This document shows positions 23,536 to 35,491 of a stretch of 64,000 bases of DNA, in pieces. Under the pieces are notes generated by a model, which was given only the letters and a program-made list of their open reading frames with translations, had not been told where the DNA came from and made no database searches. The stretch covers positions 183,477,449 through 183,541,448 of the forward strand of contig NC_133122.1 in assembly GCF_033568475.1 (NCBI RefSeq), written 5' to 3'. Made by a program: the position numbers and the translations under genes. Numbering within the stretch: the first letter of the stretch is position 1; each line of letters starts with the position of its first letter. Origin of the DNA: Henckelia pumila. Its lineage: Eukaryota; Streptophyta; Magnoliopsida; Lamiales; Gesneriaceae.

Positions 23536-23560
23536 GACTATTGAATCCTTGTGACATGTG
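22406..23560. repeat. Intergenic stretch rich in microsatellites
   Basis: (TA)n at 22667-22711. (AAT)n at about 22922-22955 and again at 22977-23029, separated by an ACA-rich gap. (TA)n again at 23498-23530. The sequence between is AT-rich and shows no gene. These runs are likely length-polymorphic. Confidence 0.85.
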
Positions 23561-24059
23561 AATGTGGAACTACTAATTATACTATCTAGTCGAATCACGA
23601 GGCTAATTAATTAATATAATTAAAATTAAAAGGTCAAAATATGTTGTTTGTGAAAAAAAAGGGATTAACCATAATTTACAAAAATAACACAATTTAATAA
23701 AAATACATAAATTATAACTTAAACCAGAGCCAAGCTCAAAGAAGCTCGATTAATTTGAACTTTGGACCCTAGCTATATATATGACTAACACGAGCCAACT
23801 AACATTGTTGGTCGATTTTGGTCGAAAAATATATCTTCATTGAGAAAGTTTGATAATTTCAAAAATAATATATAATTATATGTAATTTTCTTGGCACATA
23901 TAACATTTTTCTAATATTAAATTTTACACATGGTGGTGGTTATTATTATTAGAAATCATGGTTATCATCCATAGTCAAATTTGACTTGTAACCTCAAAAT
24001 TGGGTGTAAAGTTAAAATTCGTGGCAGTGAGTAAGAAATCAAATCAACCAAACTTGTCC

Positions 24060-24180
24060 AGAATTGACACGTGGCATCACAACAACTCATCGATGGAGGG
24101 TGCCACATCCTTGTATGACTTAAGCCTTGCACCAATCGCTAAATATATATGTCGTGTGACTTCAAGTTTTTTTTATTATT
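24060..24180 (+). promoter_or_regulatory. Promoter-like cluster without an assigned gene
   Basis: A perfect extended G-box CACGTGGC lies at 24069-24076. Then come GCCACATCC, CCAATCG (near 24133) and a TATATAT (near 24144), in the order and spacing of a light- or ABA-responsive plant promoter. No recognisable coding sequence follows on either strand before 25.8 kb. It could be a relic or a chance grouping. Confidence 0.25.
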
Positions 24181-24829
24181 ATTATTATTTATTTTTTCCT
24201 GAGGGGGAAAAAATTAAAAATCAATCTTGAAAATATTATAATATATCAGATGAATCCGTGTGTTCTTGTATTGGGACCCTTTATTTAAACAAAAATAATT
24301 CATCTAATTTTATGTGTATTATTTTATAAATCGAGGTATAATATCTCTGCTCTTTTTCTTCTTCTCCCCCTAATGCATTGTAGACTATACGACTAAACTA
24401 TCCACTTACCCATTCAATTTTTTGACACCAGTATATCATAATTATTTTGAGGTGAGGAATGTAATTATTTTTACTGGAATTCCCAAACTTGAGAATTTGA
24501 TGTAGATTATTTGTGGTCAGCAGCTTCATATCATAATTTAAATCGTATGTTCGCACCATGTTCACCGCAAGTATTAATAAATTAACTTTTAAGTGTATGT
24601 TTAAAATTAATATCTAGACCAAAACTACAAATACAGTGCAAATACGGAGATAATTATGAAATAATATGCAAATGTGGGCAACTAAAAAAATTGTGTTGTG
24701 AAATCATGTGTTTGCTTTCCTTTGCAATGAATTAACGTATGTCCGACAATCTTGTCTTGTGATACAAGGTTAAACCCAGCAGCCTTTCATTTCAAATAAT
24801 ACTATAAAAGGAAATTGTTATGATAAAAT

Positions 24830-24891
<62 letters not shown>

Positions 24892-25968
24892 GATACCGTA
24901 TATTCAAGGCTAAGCTTATACGCCTTTTTTGAATTTTGAGGCTTCGGGAGTCTTCGTATGCTCGGCATTGGTGGTTAGATTATGTCTTTGTTTCAATCAC
25001 TGTGTAATTTGAGCTTGGACTAAAAAAACTTGATAAAAACAATTAAGACGTGTCCTATTTCCCTCCTCAAGTTTCGAATAGTGTTGTTACATCTCTGTTA
25101 GAAATCGAATCTTCATATTGGAAGGTTTGGTATCATTGAATATTTGGTGGTTAAGTACATTACAAAAACATAAATTTTATAAATCCCAAAAATAGTTATT
25201 GGTGAGCATTTCCAACTCATAGTTTAGCTACCACTTCAAGAAAGTTGTGTCACACTTCTCAAAAGATATTTAACACACACATACTGCTCATCTTCTGATG
25301 AAACTTTACCTGGAACCGAATTTCAACAGCGGATAAACGGTAAAAAGGATAGACATGGTCATCTAACTCAAAAGAAAGGAAACTTTTTCACCATCACTAT
25401 TTAAGCAATCTCAGACAATACCTTAAAGACAGATTGATTAAAATTCTAGAGCCGCCCCCGCCCCCACCCCTGATATCGAAGACCGTAAACCTGATCAGTG
25501 GGACTTGTTGAAGTATACTCTTCACAAAATACTCCGCTGTACCGAGTTACCTAGAAATTCGTCAATGAATGATTATGTGGAGACTAGCCCCAGATCAAAA
25601 GATAATCAATCCATATTCAACCCATCTCACTGGACGGAAAATAAATATTGATTCTGCTCGACCTAAGAATGGAAGTTGCAAAATTTATTACAATCTATAT
25701 TTATATATCCAAAGAAGCAGGCGTATACGAGACTGTTGTTTCACTTGCTCCAGCCCTATAAGCTACAATAGAAACACAACTGGCTGAAATATGAACTCAA
25801 ACCAGGTTTACCACTGTCAACTACTGCCAACGCCCAAAACGCATGTGAAATAACAATAGTTGCTTCTTGCAAGTTGCAACTGGTAAATTAAGATGTCTAG
25901 TTGAATAGAAACCTCGTTTTATCGCTATCGTCACAACCAAAACGTGCCGTTGTATTTGAAAGTAACAC
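24181..25968. other. Intergenic; includes a compound microsatellite and the L17 3' region
   Basis: A compound repeat (ATAC)n-(AC)n-(TA)n runs from about 24829 to 24891. I find no gene. The last 170 bases should carry the 3'UTR of the minus-strand L17 gene. The 72-codon frame at 25569-25787 lacks any domain. Confidence 0.45.
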
Positions 25969-28265
25969 TCAATTCTCAGACTCGGAAGTCTTTTCTTCTT
26001 TGGGCGGTGCAAATTGCCGGGTGAGCCGAGATCTTGTCCATGGATCCAGGGGAGCTCTCTCCGGTGGCTGTGGGTTTGCTGGTTTGGATTGTCTGAGTTC
26101 ATTTTCTCGATCTATAAACCTGCCAAATGAGAAAATCATGTTACCAAACAGAGTGAGAAGATGCATTGAGCCATTGACCCTGCTCGGAAACAAGTGTTTT
26201 ACAAGTTCAAATGCATATTCACCAAAATTTAACCCCTTCTTAATCCACTAAATTGATATAAAATCTGCTTTTCTTCTATTATCATTTCTGAAAAATTACA
26301 TATTCATTTTTATAATTTTTTTATTATCATAATTTTTTTTAAGTTAATGTAAATTACAAATTGTAAGCCTTGCTTACACATTATAAATTTTTTCATATTA
26401 CCGAACTTACTATTTTAATTTATTAATGCACATGTACATTTCTAATATAATATAATATTGATCAATATAATTTCTTACCCATATTATTAAATATGTTATT
26501 AATTATTTTTTAATGAAAAAAGTAACATTCATTCAAAATAAGGACACTCATAAACAGACATTTGTAACTTCCAAACACGGTGATTATTCATTTCTCAAAT
26601 CTGGATTAAAAAAAATTGATGCGAAAATAAAAAAACCACGCCATTGCTTCCAAACAGCATTGTCAAATATATTTATATGACCAAGGAAATCAATAAAGAT
26701 TGAGAGATATAACATAAAGAACATACTCAATATAGGCCATCGGTGCAGCATCACCAACTCGAATTCGAGTCCGTAGCAATCTGGTGTATCCACCAGCTCT
26801 GTCTCTGTGGTAGAGAAATTTTCAATTCATCATCACATTCACAGATTAAAACGTAATGAAAAATTAACAGGTTTGACATTCACTTGTATCGATAAGCCAA
26901 CTCTGTAAATATCTTGTGAATCACATCATCCCCTCGCACAAAGGCAGCAGCACGCCTAGCAGCACAGAGAGTACCCTGTTATAATTGGGACATCCAAATC
27001 AAAAATCAAGAAACCAAACTGCTTATAGAGATGTAAGCATCATTATGAAATCCATTTATTTAAGTAGACCTGTTAAACCGTAGACGGTAATAAACATTTC
27101 ATTTAAATATTTTTAATGCTTCTTGCACAGTGTACCATAAATATCAAGGATGATATGTAATCTTTTCCGAACAATGTTTTAAGACACAGATATACATGAA
27201 TCTGAGTATATTATAGTTTTATGCCACTCATTCGAAAGTGGTGAATTATACTCCAATAATATTTGGAAGTTGATTTGCACTTTCTGAGGCATGACTCAGA
27301 CATCCAATACTACAAAGCCCTTACATAATTCGTTTCTCAGGCATCTATAATCTAGGAAGGTGGATGATATGATAATCTTATATACCAGTTTCTTTATGAA
27401 TCATGTTTTAGAATTAGTCTGAGTCAAAACATTCAAAGCTGTATACATTTCAGAATTTAGGAAGTAAACGCCTTGTTCTTGGAACATAAGAAATTCAAAA
27501 GCAAAACTTCATCAATTTAAGCGTATCACAATACATTTCACGCGTACACATACATTAGTTAACAAAATTCATACCTCCTTTCCAAGTTGTACCATGTTAT
27601 CTGCAAGCCTTCGGACTTCTTTTGCCTGTAACAAAAGAAGAAGAGAGGATTAATCACAGAAAAATGTTAAACCCGAAATAAACCTAAGAATTAACTTTGA
27701 GCCCGAAGAATTTCTTGGCAGATTGTTCATCAACCAGAACAAAGACATAAAAACCAAACTCTCGTTGAATTCACATATTCAACGCTAAAACCTAAAAATC
27801 AAGACTTCAATAAGGCAGTGGCTTCAATAGAATAAACAAAGCGCACTCAAGCAAGGAAATTGCATTTATTTAAATAATTCTTTTCGGTCTGTCTAGTCTA
27901 GAGTAATAATCTCCCGAGTTTCCCGATAACACGGATCAAAAAGAAAATTTGATGCGAAAACATATACAAATCCGAGCAAAAAGATCGAATCATTCCATCC
28001 CAACAGTTAAACCCCAATAAAACCTTAAACTTCAAAACACGGAAAAATCATAGGAACAGCAGATCAATCACCTTGGCAACAGTGGTTTCTATGCGCTCGT
28101 GCTTCACTAACTGCGACACCATTGTCCTGTGATTACAAGATAAACACCTTCATTTGAAAAATCGGAAGACAGAAATTGAAATTTCTTTCAAAAAAAATTG
28201 AACTATTACCTAAGCATTGACATTCTATGGCCAGTGGGCCGATTAAGCTTCCTGAATTTCGTCAT
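25969..28265 (-). CDS. RPL17: Ribosomal protein bL17, organellar large subunit
   Basis: Large-subunit protein bL17, of the plant type usually assigned to mitochondria. Six exons (minus): 28265-28210, 28126-28072, 27625-27575, 26975-26884, 26804-26727 and 26119-25969. Joined they give 160 aa, with phases closing exactly. The start [19 protein letters not shown] follows in-frame upstream codons to 28421, but the family begins here and has no longer form. Family blocks follow in order: [22 protein letters not shown], then [17 protein letters not shown], then [25 protein letters not shown] and [13 protein letters not shown]. The acidic-basic tail (KEEKTSESE) is the eukaryotic extension. No separate targeting peptide is visible, so import would use the basic N-terminus. 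Assignment is very sure; localisation is inferred. Confidence 0.95.
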
Positions 28266-28384
28266 TTTCGCTTGCTTACACAGCAGCGAAAAGGGAAGTG
28301 AAGAACCCTGAACTTTGAAAGAAATCGTCGAACAGCGGAACGAAATGCTGAAGCCCCAGGATGAGACGTGGGCAATGCCACTAT

Positions 28385-28462
28385 TGGGCTTTACACTGCA
28401 ATTATTTTGGGCTTTTGGCAATCAATGATTTAAACCAATTTTAATAAAGTTTTAGCTGGGCC
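28385..28462 (-). promoter_or_regulatory. Site II elements upstream of RPL17
   Basis: Three TGGGCT/TGGGCC motifs on the plus strand (28385-28390, 28408-28413, 28457-28462) lie 120-197 bases upstream of the start codon, so they read GGCCCA/AGCCCA on the coding strand. Such TCP-bound Site II boxes are typical of plant ribosomal-protein and mitochondrial-biogenesis genes. The motifs are seen; function is inferred. Confidence 0.5.
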
Positions 28463-28469
28463 TGGACAT

Positions 28470-29101
28470 ATTAGGAATTAGAATTTAAATGGGTTTTGTC
28501 GAAAATAGGCGGAATTTAAAAGGATTTTGACTAAAATGGAGTTTAAATAATCTTAACTTAATATAATTGTCAAATCTTTATTTCTCTCAGCGAAGCAAAC
28601 AGGATATATAAAACATCGAAAATTCATATACATTTTAAATGATGAATCTCTCACTTAATTACATATAATATAATATGCTAGTCAAAATGTCAAACCATTT
28701 ACATGTTTTTTCTTCATATAACTTTTTCATTGTCAGTGCTTTGTCTAATTCCTATTTTCTTGTCTAACGCTGAGTGTGAGAGAGATTAAAAACAGGCTCC
28801 ATTTCACTCAACTTATAGACTTGTTTTTATTTTATTTTATTTCAAAATTTCTGCCTACGTGTATTATGTAGATGATACATTATAATGATTTTTTTCCCTC
28901 GTAGATAGAGTATATATACTCTATTATTATACATGAAGAAGCAAAAATATCAAATTTAGAAAGTGAAATGTATCAAAAATTGTCACCACATATATTACTA
29001 CAATAACATACTCACACATGATCATAAAACTTCAAGCAAACCAGCAAGCGATGAAGAGAAACACAAGAAGTAGATCATCGATGTCAAAAAGAAAATGACC
29101 G
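28470..29101. other. Intergenic spacer between RPL17 and the ankyrin gene
   Basis: AT-rich, about 630 bp. It holds the RPL17 upstream side and the 3'UTR side of the ankyrin gene. No other feature is supported. Confidence 0.5.
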
Positions 29102-32063
29102 TCAATGGGAAAAAAGGCGAGTTTTGTTGGTGTTATCGAAATTCCCAGAGCCATAGGTCCGGTAAATCATCTCGATCAAGAGTGGGAACTGGAGAAGAGA
29201 GAAAAGAGCTATAGGAATGGTGGAAAGAACGATGATGGGAACCGTAACCCAAGGCAACTGATCGTGAAGGATCAAGTACAAGGCAGCCCCGAAGGAAGAC
29301 ATCATGGTGACAATGGAGAAAAACAAGCACATGAGGCCGAAGATGAGCTTGGTGGGCAAGGACTTGAGGTAGTCTTGTTCCGAAAATCGAGCCGTGAGAA
29401 TTCCCAAGAACATGAGCAGAGAAGTGGAGGAACTGAACATGGACAAGGCATTTGAGAACATGAATATGAAGAAGGGGCGTGGCTGGGATTCTAACATGGT
29501 CGGTAGGCCGTCGTCGTTTTTGTTGCCTCCTGGGACCGTGAAAGCTGTCGTAAACATGACAGCAGCGATAAGCGTGCCCACGATCATGCTCGATCCCGCC
29601 GTGTTCTTCATCCAAGTTTCTGCATCCTTGGACAGTTTCTTGTGCTCCTCTGTAAACAAAGTGATTGGTGTTTTGTTGTTCTCGTTCACTTCTTCTTTCA
29701 GCTTCGGTTGTACAATGCTCTCAACTTCCTACGTGCACACAAAACGATCTAGTGTTAACTGAAAGATTCTGTACAAAAACTCTTAAATATTTTGATCACC
29801 TTAAACCATTGTAGTTCCCTCTGCATCTGCAAGGCTGCGCCAGACACGCGTTCTAGTCGAGAAGGGGGAGATAGTTTTGCGGCCAGGTGCAAGTAGTTGT
29901 TTTTAAAAACATCGTGTCTCCGGGCCATTATGCTCTTCTTAGTTCCTAGGCCGTATATACGGCTGAAGATCTTTTCTTGGCGCAATACAATCGCATGCGC
30001 AAAAATTGTTCTTCCTTTCTTGTCCTTTTTCCATATGATATCAGGATTATATTTCAGCATTTCATCTATGAATTCAACGATCCCATGCTTGATAGCATCA
30101 TAAATTATTGAGTCGATTCCCATGTCGTCGAGATCCGACTTACTCAACTTTTGTATCTCCTTGAACATACAGATGAGGAGCTTCTCAGCTTCATCGTGTA
30201 CCAACTTTCTGTGATGAATGTACTTGATCTCTGGAACTGAAATATTAATTTGTAGACATTCAACAGCTTGTCACAAGGTACGTTTTTCCCCTTGTATGTA
30301 TATATAATTAGCAGTAAGTGAAGGATATTACGTACCAATGCATCGTAAAATGCCCCAACCCAATTTGTGAAACAGCCTTAAAACTGCAAAAGTACTCAAA
30401 AACTGGTTAGCAAAGTTGATCTTATAAGTTCCTGTCTGATCAAAAGAATGACACCTGAACAAATAGCATTAAAATGATTGGCGGCGGATAGATGCATCGA
30501 TCGTACCCAGATTCGGTACTCCGTGTGCTTTCCCATTAACATTGTCTTCACCATCTGATTCATGAATCTCAATTCTGCTGTCATCTCTCAATGCTTGGGT
30601 TTCTGCAAGGTTTTCATCATGAGAAAACTGATGATGGTCCCATGGTGAGTGAACTTTGACACCTATAGAAGAAAATAATAATAATAATAATAATTTCCTT
30701 CACTAGACCAGTTGCAAGATTATTGTACTCTTGCACGTACTTATGTGCATGGAACATAAAAAACTTACAGTAATAAATGCATTGTTCCCAGAATGTAAAC
30801 TTAGTGCCGCTGCGGAAAGCCGAAGGCTTGTGAGCCAATAGTCGGAGAGGGTAGTTGCCATGGCCATCTGAGGTAACCCCCAGCCTTGGATAGTGTTTTA
30901 ATAGCATTGAAGCAACATCTACAACAAAAAACACCAACCAAGATTAGGAGCATGGAATATATTAATGAAGGAACCAATGATGAATATATATACATGTGAC
31001 TTACCAAAAGATTCTGCTGTGATAAGACTATTAAGAAGCAACACTCCATTCTCACCATTATCAGGTTTCAGCAAATGTTTGGGAGTTTCTCTGTAGAGAT
31101 AACTAACCATGTTCTTTTGTCCATATAAAGCAGCAACAATCACGGGAAGGTGCCCGTCTTCGTGTTTGTTTTCAATTGTAAGTAAATCTCTGTTCTTTCT
31201 GACTATTGACTTTGCCAGTCTCTTTTCACCACAAATAGCAGCAAGAGACAGGGGTGTCGCGCCATATTCGTTAACCAGTTTCAAGTCTCCCTCTTCCATC
31301 TCGTTTACCAATCTCTCTGCAATCTCGATATGTCCGGATAAAATAGCAACATGCAGGGCTGTATCTTGATGTGATGAGATACTTGCCCTCAGTACTTCAT
31401 TTGAATTGTCCGAAATTATAACATTATGTATGGCTTTCCAGTCTCCTTCCTGAACAGCTTTATACAAATGCGCGTAATTGAGGTGTTCTTTGATCCCTGC
31501 AAATATCATTAAAGTGAACATTTAATCTTAATTCACATAATATATAACAACATATTGGATCCTGATATGGTGAAATTAACTTTAGCTAGATTTGAGAAAC
31601 ACCTTCTTTATCTTGATCAACCGGATATTCGTCGTGAGAGGATGGCTTCGGCCCCCAAGCTCTTTCAACCAAATGATTCCACACAAATTGAGCAGACAGG
31701 TGTGTTTTCTCATGAAACTTACTATACACGCCTTTTCCACATGAGAGCTGGATGGCATGCAATGCCAATGCATTCTTCTTCTTCCATTCATCGTGTTCAT
31801 GTTCCTTGCGTTTATCCGGCTCGCTAAACTTCCCAGAGACAACCCCCCAAAGATCATGCCCCACCAAGTAGTTTTTCAGGCAGGTTTTCCAGTTCTCGTA
31901 GTTATTTTCATTGAGAGCCTCCGGAACAATTCCGGACCCTCCGCAATCCGCTTTACTGTCTGTTCATAACATATATACTTCACATTGCATATAACAACCA
32001 AAAATAACATAATTGAAGTCAAGAACGCAGGAAATTTAGTCCCTTACCTGAGTCTTTTGTCAT
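29102..32063 (-). CDS. Ankyrin-repeat/PGG membrane protein with gag-like N-terminal domain (ACD6/ITN1-like)
   Basis: Eight exons (minus): 32063-32048, 31959-31603, 31496-31005, 30918-30769, 30662-30507, 30383-30336, 30236-29800 and 29728-29102. They give 760 aa with every phase matching. Residues 20-115 resemble the copia-gag-derived DUF4219/UBN2 module (NNYENWKTCLKNYLVGHDLWGVV, then ALALHAIQLSCG and FVWNHL). Residues 125-340 carry ankyrin repeats (DTALHVAILSGHIEIAERLV, GATPLSLAAICGEKRLA, GHLPVIVAALYGQ). Residues 407-552 end with more ankyrin-like sequence (NNYLHLAAKLSP) and MQRELQWFKEVE. The PGG domain follows (TAGSSMIVGTLIAAVMFTTA, then VPGG at 617-620), with four membrane spans. Relatives act in defence signalling and salt/ABA responses at membranes; the role here is unknown. 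The first exon is only 16 nt, so the start is the least sure part. Confidence 0.85.
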
Positions 32064-33430
32064 CTTTCACAAGTTGTTTTATTTGACAGATTGAGATATA
32101 TATATGTATAGGTGCATGTCATGTTTTTGTAGAGTATAATACAATCTTGATCTAGATTAGAGAGATATGAAGTAACTGTTCGCACATTGTTTATCATGTT
32201 TACGAACCTTATGCTATGCTTAAATTACACTTATTCTAATTTGCTTTTAACACAGGCTCCAGATAATACAGTCCCAAAAAGATCTAGCAACTCTAAACTA
32301 TTCCCAAGCAAGTTCCCAGTCACTTTTCCTCATCCCTAGACATTCTAAACTTGTGCCCAACAAAATGATATGTATATAATATAAAAAAGGATAAATTTTA
32401 TCGAGCAAAATGAGAAATGAAAATAGATCATCTCTATCTAAAGATTAGGAAAAAGGAATGCACTTGGGTTTAAAGAAACCAAAGACATTGGAGAAGAATA
32501 TTCATCGACTTCTCAGATCCTTTAAATTATTTTAAAACTTGCTCAAATATCAATAATTTCTATTAAATCCTTAATTTTTAAAATATGTTTTTTCAACTAA
32601 ATAAATAACAAAATAATCATCTTACGTATTGAATAATAAATGTATCAAAATGGGTTAGTGGGGCGGGCCGGCCTACAACCCATCGCAACCCACCATTAGA
32701 CGGGGTGGACCGACCCACCTTTTAGGTGGTTTGAAAAAACACCAACTCAATCCACCTATTTTAGGTGGCGGGACGAACCAACTCAGCGGGTATACGTGTA
32801 ATTTGACGGGTTTTAACGGGCCAACCAGCAACCCACCCAACTCACCATTAGGCGGGCCGGGCCGACCCACTTTTTAGGCGAATTGGAAAAGTTCCAAGCC
32901 AACTCATGTATTTTGTATGACGAGACGGATCAACCCGACAGATCATTTTAACACTAATCCTATTGAATATAGGTGATGACGTAAGTCCACCACAAGTGGC
33001 CTGTCGGTTGGGCAATTTGAATTGGGAGGTTGATGGAAACTTACATGAAATTAAATCTTTGGTGGTATAATCGGCACGTTTTTTTTTAAAAAAAATTGTC
33101 TTGTTATTTGTCGACTGATTATTTTGGTATTATAATTTTCATGGTTTTCTTCTTTTTGGTTTTATAATTTATTCGTTTATTTACAGTTACTAATTGTGTT
33201 TTTTCAGAAATAATTATTTTTCATTGAACATAACTTATACATCAACAACGTCAAAATTATTTTGGATCTTAAATTAAATCTGGTAAATAGAAAACATACG
33301 TTTAATTTGAGTTAAGATTTCACTAAGTTCTCCAATTTTACAAAAATATGTCTTTCTACCAAAAATACTTTCTCCGGTGAGCGTTTGACACGTGATTTAC
33401 TCAATGAGGTTTATCTTACAAGTATGATAT
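32064..33430. other. Intergenic with a decayed hAT-like MITE (about 32645-32955)
   Basis: 32645-32955 is GC-rich, with repeated 'gggcgggccggcc', 'cgggccgacccac' and 'aacccaccattag' in both orientations. Its left edge 'gtatcaaaatggg' resembles the hAT MITE family of 15943 ('GCTGTCAAAATGGG' type). Ends are degraded and no target duplication is seen. Nothing else is supported here. Confidence 0.45.
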
Positions 33431-33478
33431 TGACAGATATTGATTTAAGAATAATTAAATTTAATTAGGATATATATT

Positions 33479-33867
33479 GGGTACTGTTTGGTTCCAGTAT
33501 TATTAATATATGTATAACTTATCTTGCCAAATTTTGTGTTTTTCTCGTCATATTATTTATCCATCTATTAATTATTAATTTTACATCAATCAAATCATTA
33601 ATTATTTTTTTTACATCAATCAAATCATTAAATTTAAATTACTATATTATCTCTTATAAATAATATTATCCATATTTTATTTATTGTTAAATGGACAAAA
33701 TGATAATTTATCATTTTTATATAAAATTTAATTCATTAAATCAAATAAACTATAATCTATCAATCAAATCAAGTATTATATTAACTATAATTTCTTATTT
33801 ATTTTTTATTAAATTATATTACTTATCTATGTATTATTTATTCTATCACTTGAACTAAACGGTATCC
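33479..33867. mobile_element. MITE inside the left Tat-like LTR
   Basis: Comparison with the other LTR shows about 390 extra bases here. The insert begins GGGTACTGTTTGGTTC and ends GAACTAAACGGTATCC, an inverted pair of the GGGxCTGTTTGGTT type common in plant PIF/Harbinger MITEs. It is AT-rich and non-coding. The flanking duplication is unclear. Confidence 0.55.
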
Positions 33868-34431
33868 TGGGTATATAAAATTGGTATCAAGTTCCTTATA
33901 GCCCATGAATTTTAGCCCAAGAGAAAAGTCCATATTTTAGAAGGCACATGACCCATTTAAGAAATTCTAAAAATAGAAGATTTATCTCCATTTTTTAGGT
34001 ACACTCTTATGCTCTCTCAATTTATGCTCTAAAAAAGCTTTGTAGTTTTTGTGAGTACATAGTTTGTGGTGATCGCTGACTTGAACGTCATATGGTTTTC
34101 GCCTGACATTCTTCGATGCCTCTAACCTCATTTCGTGACGCGGGTGTCGACTCAAATTTTACTGGATTGGACAGATGAGGAGCAGTTGGTCTATCAAAGC
34201 TATTGTTCATCTTGATTGACTGGTCACGTGGAGACTTTTATTTAGGATAACACGATTTCGTACAACATCGGCTTGGCACTGTATGTGGAAAAAAGTCACT
34301 TCATCTGTAGTGACCTGCACCGTGATCACCTATTAATCAAAAAATTAAGCATGCAATTAATCAATAACTAATCTTAATCAAAGAAACTACGAAATTAAAA
34401 AAAACTATATACCAGAAAGTAAAGCCTAATG

Positions 34432-35107
34432 GTCAACCCTAAGGGTGATCAATTTTTTTCAAAAACCGTCCGAACCGCCCGCTCCGCACCGCCCTGCACC
34501 ACCGTATCTCATTTTTTAAAATAACCACGGTTAAAAAAAAATGGAACCGCCCCGCCGCCACGATTCAGTTATAATTTTTGGTCCAAACCGCACCGCACCG
34601 CACCATCGTGTATGGTTGTATTTAGCTAGGGTTATATTTATTGCACATTGTATATACATTATACACAATAGATTCATATGTCGTCTCCACTCTTTTCTCT
34701 CCCAATTCTTCTTCAAAAAAATTTCCTCTTTTTCTCTCCTGTTAATCTATTTACTACTTCTCTATACAAATATTAATCTTCAACCTTGTCTAAACATATT
34801 ATAGTTGATTAACTTTATTTTGTCGCTTGATTGTTATTTTATTTAGAATAATGATTTTGTTTATCTCATTTCCTCATTATTTTGTTTATTATATTCTTCT
34901 TCAAAAAAATTTTCTCATTTTACTTATCATTAAAAAAAACCGCAAATCGACCGCAACCGCTTAAAATCGCCGAAAACCGCAAAAATGATTTTACATACAA
35001 AACCGCAACTAAAGAAAAAAAAATATAACTGAACCACAATTGGCAATTTTGTTTGAATTTCTTACGAAAAAATGTCAAACCGCAACGTGATCACCCCTAG
35101 TCAACCC
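34432..35107. mobile_element. hAT-type element inside the outer solo LTR
   Basis: The element is 34440-35099 (660 bp), with ends TAAGGGTGATCA and TGATCACCCCTA. It is flanked by the 8-bp repeat GTCAACCC (34432-34439 and 35100-35107). Sub-terminal arms are rich in CCGCACCG and AACCGC repeats. No transposase frame survives. Confidence 0.8.
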
Positions 35108-35491
35108 TGTCATCCAGCCTTGGTCACCACCTAATCTCCCTGACTTCAGGAGTAACAACATGCATCTGACCCATTGAATGGGGTGTCCAGATAATAAAAA
35201 ACAACCGAAAGTGAGCCTAACACGCTCAGTACGAGAGTATGAGTATACGGTATTATATGTGCATGTATGAAAATGAACTGGATACCAAGACACTCGGGTC
35301 AAGAAACTAGCTCATAGACCGAGTTCAGGGTATATATCACGTTGCTCCATCGCCTTAGGAGGTGGCTCATATACTCAGTGGATAATGATGACCTGATACT
35401 AGTACAAGTGTCCAACCAAATATGGTGACCTGACACAAGACTTACGTATCCAACCATCCACAAACTCTTAAGGTGAGCGCCCTACCACAGG

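Noticed and set aside
29105-29762. Plus-strand frames across the PGG exon
   Set aside because: Antisense shadows of the ankyrin gene; no recognisable domain.
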